A stretch of 48,488 nucleotides of DNA from Clostridioides difficile (GTDB lineage Bacteria; Bacillota; Clostridia; Peptostreptococcales; Peptostreptococcaceae), in contig NZ_OEZH01000093.1 of the NCBI RefSeq assembly GCF_900243075.1, positions 10,969 to 59,456 on the forward strand. The letters are read 5' to 3'. The notes beneath the pieces are model-generated. The model was not told the DNA's origin. It searched no databases and saw only the letters and a list, made by a program, of their open reading frames with translations. The position numbers and the translations under genes are program-made. Below are positions 42,253 to 48,488 of this stretch, in pieces. Positions within the stretch are counted from its first letter, which is position 1. Each line of letters starts with the position of its first letter.

Positions 42253-44247
42253 CTATTCTTCCTCCTCTAAATACTCCTCTATTATTTTATTTACCATTTT
42301 ATAAGCTTCTTTTAGAGAAACATTTTTTAACTGTGCTCCAGCTATATCTATATGTCCCCCGCCTCCTAATTTCTCCATAAGTACATGTACATTTATTTGT
42401 CCTAAAGACCTAGCACTTATAAATACAGTATCATCTTTTTCACCTAATACAAAGGAAGCTTCTACTTCTTTGATGTTTAATAACTCATCAGCAGTTTGAG
42501 CTATTATAACATTTATACTATCTATCTCAGTACTTGAATATGCTAGGCATATTCTATTATTAATTATTTTAGTACTTTGAATTATTTCAGCTTTTATTAT
42601 GAAGTCTTTTACATCCGAATTAAAGAACTTCTTAACCTCTATAGTATCTGCTCCAACTTTTCTAAGATAAGAAGCAGCTTCAAAAGTCCTAACACCTGTT
42701 TTAAATGCAAAATTTTTAGTATCTAGACTTATACCTGCTAAAAGTCCTTCAGCTGTAAGTTTATTTATTGTTACGTCTTCATCCATATATTGAACTAACT
42801 CGGTAACCATTTCACATGTTGAGGATACATATATCTCATGGAATAAAAGTACTGCATCATTTATAAACTCCACACCTCTTCTATGATGGTCTATAACTAC
42901 TATCTTCTCTGATAGCTTTAATAACTCTTCACATTCAGTATAATTGGGTCTATGAGTGTCAACTACTACAACCAATGTGTTTTTAGTACAGTTATCAATA
43001 GCCTCCTCTTTCCCAATAAACAACTTCTTGTAATAATTGTTTTCATTTATTTTATTTATAAATATTTCTATAGATTCATTTACAGATTGTAAAACTATGT
43101 TTGCGGTTTTGTTACAGGATTTACATATATCATAAACTCCAACTGCTGCTCCCATAGCATCCATATCTGGATATTTATGTCCCATTATATAAACTTGGTC
43201 ACTTTGTTGTATAACCTCTCTTAAAGCATGACCTATTAATCTGGATTTTACTTTGGTTTTCTTTTCTACAGCTTTAGACTTTCCTCCATAAAATACAAAT
43301 TTATCTTTTGTTTTTACAACGGCCTGGTCACCACCTCTACCAAGTGCTAAGTCAAGAGCACCTGTAGCAAGCTTTAGGTTCTCATTTAATGTATCTCCAT
43401 CTATACCAATTCCTATACTTATAGTAACAGGAAGATTATTTCCATAATCAATATGTCTTATTGTATCTAAAATAGAAAACTTCTCAGATTCTAATTTTTT
43501 CAACTCTTTTTTATGCATCACTAAGAAGAATTTATCTTTTGAAGTTCTTCTCAATGCGCCATTTGAAGTTGATTCTAAAGCAGAAAGTATTTTTTCTACT
43601 TCAACATTAATTAAAGCTCTCTTATCTTCTGCTGCACTTTTTAATACTTCATCGTATCCATCTACTTGTATTAGCATCATTGCATTTTTTTCATCATCAT
43701 AGTCTTGTTTTACTTTTAAATATTCAGTCTTGTCTATCCAGTATAATATCATCAAATATTTAGGATTCTTTTCTTGATCATTTTTTATAACATTATAAAT
43801 TATTGTATATTCTTTTTCTTTATAGTTTATTTCTGTGTACATCTCTTTATTTTCATTTAACACTTTTCTTAAATTAAGATTTTTAACTATATCTTCTATA
43901 TTTTTATCTAGTAAATCTTTTTGACCAATCATATCATAAAACTTTCCATTATACCATGATATATTTCCATCAAATTCTAAGATACATAGTGGTATTGGAA
44001 GATTTATTATAGCTTTCTTAGTTGTTTCGTCTATATCTAAAGATAAATTTTGAATATACTCTGTCCATTCATTACGTCTGATATTAGTTGTTCTCCAATT
44101 GTGAAAAACCATATATACAAAAATACAGAAAAATAAACACCCTACATACAAGTTGTAATAAAGCAAAATTATACTAGAAATACCAATAACAATTATATAT
44201 AAATTTATTTCTGGCATATTTAATTTAAAGGTTTGTTTATTACTCAT
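42253..44247 (-). CDS. gdpP: GdpP-type c-di-AMP phosphodiesterase (membrane, PAS, degenerate GGDEF, DHH/DHHA1)
   Basis: 664 aa. Two membrane helices at about 13-50, a PAS-like domain at about 75-165 (ICILEFDGNISWYN), a degenerate GGDEF at about 180-300 (no GGDEF sequence), a DHH domain at about 340-490 (MGHKYPDMDAMGAAVG, VVVVDTHRP, VVIDHHRRG) and DHHA1 at the end (EKLGGGGHIDIAGAQ). Metal ligands His, Asp, Asp and DHH are present. It splits c-di-AMP to pApA and so tunes potassium and osmotic balance and wall-drug tolerance. It lies between a DUF2232 gene (10-nt gap) and rplI. Confidence 0.96.
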   Translation of the reverse strand: MSNKQTFKLNMPEINLYIIVIGISSIILLYYNLYVGCLFFCIFVYMVFHNWRTTNIRRNEWTEYIQNLSLDIDETTKKAIINLPIPLCILEFDGNISWYNGKFYDMIGQKDLLDKNIEDIVKNLNLRKVLNENKEMYTEINYKEKEYTIIYNVIKNDQEKNPKYLMILYWIDKTEYLKVKQDYDDEKNAMMLIQVDGYDEVLKSAAEDKRALINVEVEKILSALESTSNGALRRTSKDKFFLVMHKKELKKLESEKFSILDTIRHIDYGNNLPVTISIGIGIDGDTLNENLKLATGALDLALGRGGDQAVVKTKDKFVFYGGKSKAVEKKTKVKSRLIGHALREVIQQSDQVYIMGHKYPDMDAMGAAVGVYDICKSCNKTANIVLQSVNESIEIFINKINENNYYKKLFIGKEEAIDNCTKNTLVVVVDTHRPNYTECEELLKLSEKIVVIDHHRRGVEFINDAVLLFHEIYVSSTCEMVTELVQYMDEDVTINKLTAEGLLAGISLDTKNFAFKTGVRTFEAASYLRKVGADTIEVKKFFNSDVKDFIIKAEIIQSTKIINNRICLAYSSTEIDSINVIIAQTADELLNIKEVEASFVLGEKDDTVFISARSLGQINVHVLMEKLGGGGHIDIAGAQLKNVSLKEAYKMVNKIIEEYLEEEE

Positions 44248-44257
44248 TTCTATCCTC

Positions 44258-45214
44258 CTAAGTGGATTTATAACTTCTTACCTTTCTAAAGTCAATTATA
44301 CTATCTACCATACCAACAAAAGATATTCCCATAAATCCAAATAAACATAAAATTATCCCTGAAAGAAACATAATTTTATTTGGTCCTTGTCTTATCCATT
44401 TCTTTAAAAAATAAATACAAACTGCTATACCTTGAATTACAAACATTAAATTAAAAACTAGCTGTAAATTAGTCATTATTAATTCTGTATATAGTTTTGA
44501 ACCAATAATCTGAATACATAAGACTAATAAATAAAGTAAGAAAGTTGTGAGTATAGCATTTCCTGGTAAATAAAAGTCAGCAAATTTAGGAAATCTTATA
44601 TTCATCTTTGTAATTCTTTTGATAAAAAATACACTTAAATAATATGTTACAAACGCTGATAACAACCCTTGTAAAAATAACATCATTGGTAGCATATTTG
44701 TAAAATAACTTACAATCTCATCAGGCTTCATTTTATCAAACACTTTAAGTTCAGTTGCAGAAAAACTATTTTTTTGAATATTTACAATTTCTGTTATCAT
44801 TTTAGAAACTTCATCCAATAGATTTACATTTAAAAATATCTTTAATACAAAGAAATATACAAGCATTGAAAGTACAAATATTATCGTTCCACCATATATT
44901 GGTTCAAATTTATTACTATCCTCTTGTTCAAAACTTCTCTTTAGCATCTTTCCTATTGCTATACCTGGTAAAGAATACATTATACATATATTTAATGCAT
45001 AAGAAATGTCTGCAAATAGAACCAGTACACAAAATGTAATCAAAATAGATATAAGAGAATACTTTCTATCAGTAATAGCACCTATAATTACATATGGAAC
45101 AGCTGCTAATATACTAAACATTCCTAGCATTGGAATATAGGCTATTACTAAAGCGATTATTATAGCTAAAACTATTATAGACATTGCTTTAGATAGTCTA
45201 ATCTTATTATTCAA
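44258..45214 (-). CDS. DUF2232 (YybS-like) membrane protein
   Basis: 318 aa with about eight membrane segments, matching the DUF2232/YybS protein that lies before gdpP in many Firmicutes (YSLISILITFCVLVLFADIS). Function unknown; it resembles energy-coupling-factor S-type or small carrier proteins in hydrophobicity only. Gap of 7 nt from the MazG-like gene. Confidence 0.85.
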   Translation of the reverse strand: MNNKIRLSKAMSIIVLAIIIALVIAYIPMLGMFSILAAVPYVIIGAITDRKYSLISILITFCVLVLFADISYALNICIMYSLPGIAIGKMLKRSFEQEDSNKFEPIYGGTIIFVLSMLVYFFVLKIFLNVNLLDEVSKMITEIVNIQKNSFSATELKVFDKMKPDEIVSYFTNMLPMMLFLQGLLSAFVTYYLSVFFIKRITKMNIRFPKFADFYLPGNAILTTFLLYLLVLCIQIIGSKLYTELIMTNLQLVFNLMFVIQGIAVCIYFLKKWIRQGPNKIMFLSGIILCLFGFMGISFVGMVDSIIDFRKVRSYKST

Positions 45215-45221
45215 TTTAATA

Positions 45222-45542
45222 TCACTCCCTATTATCCATATGTTTTTTTAAATTAGATAAATCTCCATACCATCTTTCAACGCTATGGTCCTCATCTATA
45301 CCAATTTTTATTTTTTCCTTGACTTTATAATCCACATCTCTAAAACTAATTCCTAATCTCTTTGCTAAGAGATATGTTATCATTATTATATTTGCTAAAG
45401 TATCTTGAATTGCTTCATCTAATGGTTTTACCCCTTTAAACAATAAATTAAACAAATCACTTACACTCATTAATATTTCTGTTTTCATCCACTCTATTAT
45501 CTTTATGTTTCTCGTTATCTCAGAACCTTTATCTATTTTCAC
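45222..45542 (-). CDS. MazG-like family protein
   Basis: 106 aa, a short all-alpha protein with DLFNLLFKGVKPLDEAIQDTLANIIMITYLLAKRLG and a C-terminal DHSVERWYGDLS. It fits the MazG-like group that sits by rpsR in clostridia. Full metal-binding ExxE pairs of true MazG pyrophosphatases are not all visible, so an NTP-hydrolase role is uncertain. GTG start with AAGGAGGG 8 nt upstream. Confidence 0.75.
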   Translation of the reverse strand: MKIDKGSEITRNIKIIEWMKTEILMSVSDLFNLLFKGVKPLDEAIQDTLANIIMITYLLAKRLGISFRDVDYKVKEKIKIGIDEDHSVERWYGDLSNLKKHMDNRE

Positions 45543-45613
45543 GTTTACAACCCTCCTTAATATATAATATTATATCATAAATAATAATATATTTAAGTAT
45601 ATAAACAAAAAAA

Positions 45614-45629
45614 CGAGCTTTATAGCTCG
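45614..45629 (-). terminator. Strong second terminator of the rpsF-ssb-rpsR operon
   Basis: CGAGCT/AGCTCG stem (45614-45619, 45624-45629) with a 4-nt loop and seven T afterwards on the minus strand. It insulates the MazG-gdpP-rplI-dnaB unit. Confidence 0.85.
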
Positions 45630-45657
45630 CCTCATTTAGATAATAAATGTATATAAT

Positions 45658-45684
45658 AAAAAATGAGCACAAGGCCCATTTTTT
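45658..45684 (-). terminator. First terminator after rpsR
   Basis: Imperfect stem AAAATGAGC with GCCCATTTT (one G-T pair), about 5-nt loop, T6 on the minus strand, touching the rpsR stop codon. Confidence 0.6.
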
Positions 45685-45911
45685 TAGTCTAATGTATATG
45701 GTAAAAGTGCTATATTTCTCGCTCTTTTTATAGCAACTGTTAATTCTCTTTGATGCTTAGCACAAGTTCCAGATATTCTTCTTGGTAATATCTTTCCTCT
45801 TTCAGTTATATACTTTTGTAATCTTTGAGTACTTTTGTAATCTATTTTAGCGTTTTTGTCAGCACAAAATTGACAAACTCTTTTTTTCTTACGTCTTTTT
45901 TTATTCATCAT
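45684..45911 (-). CDS. rpsR: 30S ribosomal protein S18 (zinc-ribbon C+ form)
   Basis: 75 aa: [54 protein letters not shown], a complete S18. The CxxC and CxxxH-like residues (CQFC and CAKH) mark the zinc-binding form, so zinc limitation could matter. Two ATG codons in tandem start it; GGAGGG is 9 nt upstream of the first. Third gene of the rpsF operon. Confidence 0.98.
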   Translation of the reverse strand: MMNKKRRKKKRVCQFCADKNAKIDYKSTQRLQKYITERGKILPRRISGTCAKHQRELTVAIKRARNIALLPYTLD

Positions 45912-45929
45912 GACTTTTTTCCCTCCTTT

Positions 45930-46364
45930 TTAAAATGGTATATCGTCATCATCTATAGCTTGAAAACCTTGTGGGTCTAAACCTTGAGGTTCAAAGCTTG
46001 GCTCAAAAGCTGGAGCACTCTCTCTATATGAATTTTCCGATTTATTCTTACTATCCAAAGCTTGTACTGATCTAGTACTCACTTTTGTAAAAGTTCTCTT
46101 TTCACCTGATTGTGTCTGATAATTGTCTACTCTTATAGATCCTTGAAGTGCAACTAATCTACCTTTAGTTATGTAGTTAGCACAAAATTCAGCAGATTTA
46201 CCCATTACTTCAACAGGTATAAAATCAGTTTCTTTAGATCCATCTTTTTTTACATAGTCTCTATCAATGGCTATTGTAAAGGATGCCACTGGTGTTCCTG
46301 TACCTGGGATGTATCTTAATTCAGGGTCTCTAGTCAATCTTCCCACTAATACAACTTGATTCAT
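45930..46364 (-). CDS. ssb: Single-stranded DNA-binding protein
   Basis: 144 aa. OB-fold N-terminus (MNQVVLVGRLTRDPELRYIP, VASFTIAIDRDY, FIPVEVMGKSAEF), then a flexible Gln/Ser-rich linker and the acidic tip ending DDDDIPF, which recruits replication and repair proteins. It stands between rpsF and rpsR, its usual place. Confidence 0.98.
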   Translation of the reverse strand: MNQVVLVGRLTRDPELRYIPGTGTPVASFTIAIDRDYVKKDGSKETDFIPVEVMGKSAEFCANYITKGRLVALQGSIRVDNYQTQSGEKRTFTKVSTRSVQALDSKNKSENSYRESAPAFEPSFEPQGLDPQGFQAIDDDDIPF

Positions 46365-46400
46365 AAAAACACCACCTATTTTTTATAATAAAACCAGTTA

Positions 46401-46679
46401 TTAAGCAACAACTATCATGTGTCTTATTACATTTTCATTTATCTTTAAGTTTCTGTCTATCTCTTTAGGAACGTCTACTGCTGATTTGAAGTTAACTAAT
46501 ACATAGAAACCTTCTGTAAACTTAGCTATTGGATAAGCTAATTTTTTAGTTCCCCAAGTATCAACTTTAACTATTTCTCCGTCAGTTGCAACAACTTCCT
46601 TAACTTTGTTTAGTATAGCCTCTCTTATTTCTTCATCAGAGTTTGGCTTTACAACATAAACTAATTCATAATTTTTCAC
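46401..46679 (-). CDS. rpsF: 30S ribosomal protein S6
   Basis: 92 aa, complete S6 (MKNYELVYVVKPNSDEEI, WGTKKLAYPIAKFTEGFYVL). GTG start with GGAGGTG 7 nt upstream. First gene of the rpsF-ssb-rpsR operon; partner of S18 in the small subunit platform. Confidence 0.98.
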   Translation of the reverse strand: MKNYELVYVVKPNSDEEIREAILNKVKEVVATDGEIVKVDTWGTKKLAYPIAKFTEGFYVLVNFKSAVDVPKEIDRNLKINENVIRHMIVVA

Positions 46680-46682
46680 TAT

Positions 46683-46750
46683 AATTCACCTCCCTTTGGA
46701 CTTAACGGCTCTACACTCTTAGAGCAGAGAAATGAGACTAAAATCTCATA
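46683..46750 (-). promoter_or_regulatory. Structured leader of rpsF, candidate S6:S18 autoregulatory element
   Basis: The predicted transcript starts near 46751 and folds ATGAGA/TCTCAT (46750-46733), then GCTCTA/TAGAGC followed by CG TTAAGTCC, and then the ribosome site. S6:S18 leader motifs have a CCG near a small helix, and GCCG is present after the second stem. I did not verify the fold against the family model. Confidence 0.4.
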
Positions 46751-46757
46751 CCTACAC

Positions 46758-46786
46758 ATTTTATCATTTATTCTTATTTCTGTCAA
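46758..46786 (-). promoter_or_regulatory. rpsF operon promoter
   Basis: -35 TTGACA (46786-46781), 17-nt spacer, -10 TAAAAT (46763-46758) with TG upstream, on the minus strand. Confidence 0.85.
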
Positions 46787-46840
46787 TTTAAATTTTGGAC
46801 AAAGTTTAGTATGAGGTGAATTCTACATTCTTAAATTAAC

Positions 46841-46864
46841 AAGGGATGGCAACAGCCATCCCTT
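46841..46864 (-). terminator. Terminator of the aminotransferase gene
   Basis: Perfect 10-bp GC-rich stem (46841-46850, 46855-46864) with a 4-nt loop, about 32 bp past the stop; the tail is only moderately T-rich (TTGTTAATTT). Confidence 0.8.
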
Positions 46865-46895
46865 GTAATATATCTATATAAGTTATTATTTTTAA

Positions 46896-48092
46896 TTAAG
46901 CTTCTACACCCATAGCTTCTTTTAATACAGCTGCTATATTTTTTATACCTTCTATTATTTTTTCTTCTGGCATATTTGAATAGTTAAGTCTGAAAGTATT
47001 TTCTCTACCACCATTAGGGAAGAATCCTCCTCCAGCAACATAAGCAACATTCTTATCTAAGCATTTTGGCATTAATTCTTTAGCATTTAAGTTACTTGGA
47101 AGCTCTACCCATGTAAATAATCCACCTTCTGGATGAGTAAATACTAATCCTTCTGGGAATTCTTCTTCCATAGTCTTAAGCATTACATCTCTACGTTTAA
47201 CATAAACTGCTTTTATTTTGTCAACGTGTTCATCTAAGTCGTACATATCCATAAATTTGCTTACTTCCATTTGAGATATAGTTGATGCTTGTAAGTCTGC
47301 ACCTTGTTTTGCAAAGTTAAATTTAGATAATATTTCTGGAGAAGCACAAGTCCATCCTAATCTGTATCCTGGGCAGAATATTTTAGAGAAAGTTCCTAAG
47401 AATATTACTAATCCTTTTGTATCCATTGATTTTAAAGATGGTAAAGTTTCTCCTTCAAATCTTAAATCTCCATATGGATTATCTTCTATTACTGGTATTT
47501 CAAATTTGTTTACTATTTCCATGAATTTTTTACGTCTTTCAAGTGGCCAAGTTCTTCCTGTTGGATTTTGGAAGTCAGGTATTACGTAAATCATTTTTAT
47601 TCTATCAGTTGTTTCTAGTATTTTTTCTAATTCTTCCATTATCATTCCATCAGAATCTGTTGGAACATCTATAAATTTAGGTTGGTAAGATTTAAATGCG
47701 TTTATAGCTCCTATGTAAGATGGACTTTCACATAAAATTACATCACCCTCATCAATAAATACTTTTCCTGCAAAATCTAGACCTTGTTGAGAACCACTTG
47801 TAACTAATATATCATCTTTATTTACATTAGTTTTATTTTTCTCATTCATTCTAGCTGCTATTTTTTCTCTTAATGGTTCATATCCTTCTGTTGTAGTATA
47901 TTGCATAGCTGATCTTCCATTTTCTTCAAGCACTGCAACTGATACTTTTTTCATTTCTTCAACTGGAAATAATTCTGGAGCCGGCATTCCACCAGCAAAA
48001 GATATTATTTGTGGTTGTTGAGTAAGTTTTAAAAGCTCACGTATTTCTGATCCTTGTAAACCTTGCATTCTTTTTGCATATTTAACTGCCAT
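46896..48092 (-). CDS. PLP-dependent aminotransferase, class I/II (LysN/2-aminoadipate type)
   Basis: 398 aa, no HTH domain. Fold type I features: TSGSQQGLDFAGKVF, YVIPDFQNPTGRTW, DNPYGDLRFEG, and the PLP lysine in FLGTFSKIFCPGYRLGW with the Arg that contacts carboxylate near the end (FRLNYSNM). Resembles MocR-like aminotransferase domains and 2-aminoadipate/aromatic transaminases. It moves an amino group between an amino acid and 2-oxoglutarate or similar; substrate not assignable. GGGGGTG ribosome site. Single-gene unit. Confidence 0.9.
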   Translation of the reverse strand: MAVKYAKRMQGLQGSEIRELLKLTQQPQIISFAGGMPAPELFPVEEMKKVSVAVLEENGRSAMQYTTTEGYEPLREKIAARMNEKNKTNVNKDDILVTSGSQQGLDFAGKVFIDEGDVILCESPSYIGAINAFKSYQPKFIDVPTDSDGMIMEELEKILETTDRIKMIYVIPDFQNPTGRTWPLERRKKFMEIVNKFEIPVIEDNPYGDLRFEGETLPSLKSMDTKGLVIFLGTFSKIFCPGYRLGWTCASPEILSKFNFAKQGADLQASTISQMEVSKFMDMYDLDEHVDKIKAVYVKRRDVMLKTMEEEFPEGLVFTHPEGGLFTWVELPSNLNAKELMPKCLDKNVAYVAGGGFFPNGGRENTFRLNYSNMPEEKIIEGIKNIAAVLKEAMGVEA

Positions 48093-48194
48093 AATTAAAG
48101 CACCCCCATGAAAATGTTTTCTTCAACTTTTATTATACCAAAATTTTGGATATTAATATACGGTATTTGACATTTTTTAAATGTTAAATTTATA

Positions 48195-48380
48195 TCATTT
48201 TTTTATTAGCTTTTTTACTCTCTTTTCTAAGGTCTCTCTATCAAGCATTATTAGCCTTGAACATTTAGTACATTTTATCTTTATATCCATTCCAGTTCTT
48301 ACGATTTCAAACTCTTTACACCCACATGCGTGTTGCTTTTTTAATTCAACAATATCCCCTATTTTTAAATCCATTGGCAT
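48195..48380 (-). CDS. DUF951-family small protein
   Basis: 61 aa: DLKIGDIVELKKQHACGCKEFEIVRTGMDIKIKCTKC reduces to a KOW/SH3-like beta fold with a CGC...CTKC cysteine group, the DUF951 pattern. Role unknown. It typically lies near rpsF and the chromosome-partition genes. The start could be ATG 48380 or 48374; there is no strong ribosome site for either. Confidence 0.85.
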   Translation of the reverse strand: MPMDLKIGDIVELKKQHACGCKEFEIVRTGMDIKIKCTKCSRLIMLDRETLEKRVKKLIKK

Positions 48381-48398
48381 AAATAATTAGCCTGCTAC

Positions 48399-48488
48399 TC
48401 AAAATATGGTCAAATATATCCATATCGAGATTTTTCCTTCTTCATTGAACCTCGCCTTGCCTAAGCTACTACGATTTGGTATAGTTCT
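48399..48488 (-). CDS. 3' tail of a gene extending past the right edge
   Basis: An open frame of 29 codons to a TGA at 48401-48399 reads off the window edge. The KARFNEEGKISI stretch recalls the C-terminus of MscS-type channels (usually K-R-F-D-E-E-G-I), and mscS is a common DUF951 neighbour, but 29 residues cannot decide this. Confidence 0.25.
   Translation of the reverse strand, partial: RTIPNRSSLGKARFNEEGKISIWIYLTIF

Overview
The window is AT-rich, low-GC Firmicute DNA. Nearly all genes have strong GGAGG/GAGGTG ribosome sites, TTG and GTG starts are frequent, and PTS loci and c-di-GMP enzymes are abundant. Gene order at the right end (dnaD-like, dnaI, tRNAs, purA, dnaB, rplI, gdpP, DUF2232, MazG-like, rpsR, ssb, rpsF, DUF951) is that of the origin-proximal region of clostridia. 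With a PTS EIIC-EAL fusion, this fits a Peptostreptococcaceae genome, most likely Clostridioides difficile. That is my recognition of content and order, not a database match.

Left part, 1-12.7 kb (all minus strand): a large PAS/GGDEF/GAF protein running off the left edge; a small XRE membrane regulator; a six-gene sugar-acid operon (PRD regulator with fused EIIB/EIIA domains, ascorbate-type EIIB and EIIC, SIS isomerase, DapA-like aldolase, KDPG aldolase) with a clear promoter at 9.8 kb and terminator at 3.65 kb; a frameshifted CPBP protease gene; and a MerR/GyrI-type regulator.

12.7-17.9 kb: a five-gene minus-strand operon of unknown function (LVIVD beta-propeller, flavodoxin-like reductase with Cys clusters, two small membrane proteins including a DUF1097 member, tandem EthD-like protein) divergent from a LysR regulator. 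It looks like a redox or catabolic module with no obvious named pathway.

17.9-20 kb (plus strand): an IS200/IS605-superfamily element carrying an apparently intact IscB RNA-guided nuclease, its upstream HEARO/omega RNA, and a Y1 TnpA transposase. The iscB ribosome site lies in the 3' arm of the closing stem of the RNA.

20-30.3 kb (minus): a truncated FtsX-type permease and a gene remnant, then a lactose/cellobiose-type PTS locus (EIIB, EIIA, GntR regulator, EIIC) with a DUF871/MupG-like phosphoglycosidase, an EF_0837-type amidohydrolase, DgaE, DgaF and a KDG kinase. Together these predict uptake of a glycoside of an amino-sugar acid and its degradation through KDG-6-phosphate to pyruvate and glyceraldehyde 3-phosphate. 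Near-identical palindromes at three promoters define a local GntR regulon.

30.3-48.5 kb: core genes: rlmH, an EIIC-EAL c-di-GMP phosphodiesterase, a YycJ/WalJ-type metallohydrolase, a secreted M1 peptidase, the dnaD/dnaI loader pair (plus strand), four tRNAs (Thr, Val, Glu, Lys), purA, a small unknown gene with DnaA boxes in and beside it, dnaB-rplI-gdpP-DUF2232-MazG, rpsF-ssb-rpsR, an aminotransferase, DUF951, and the tail of a further gene.
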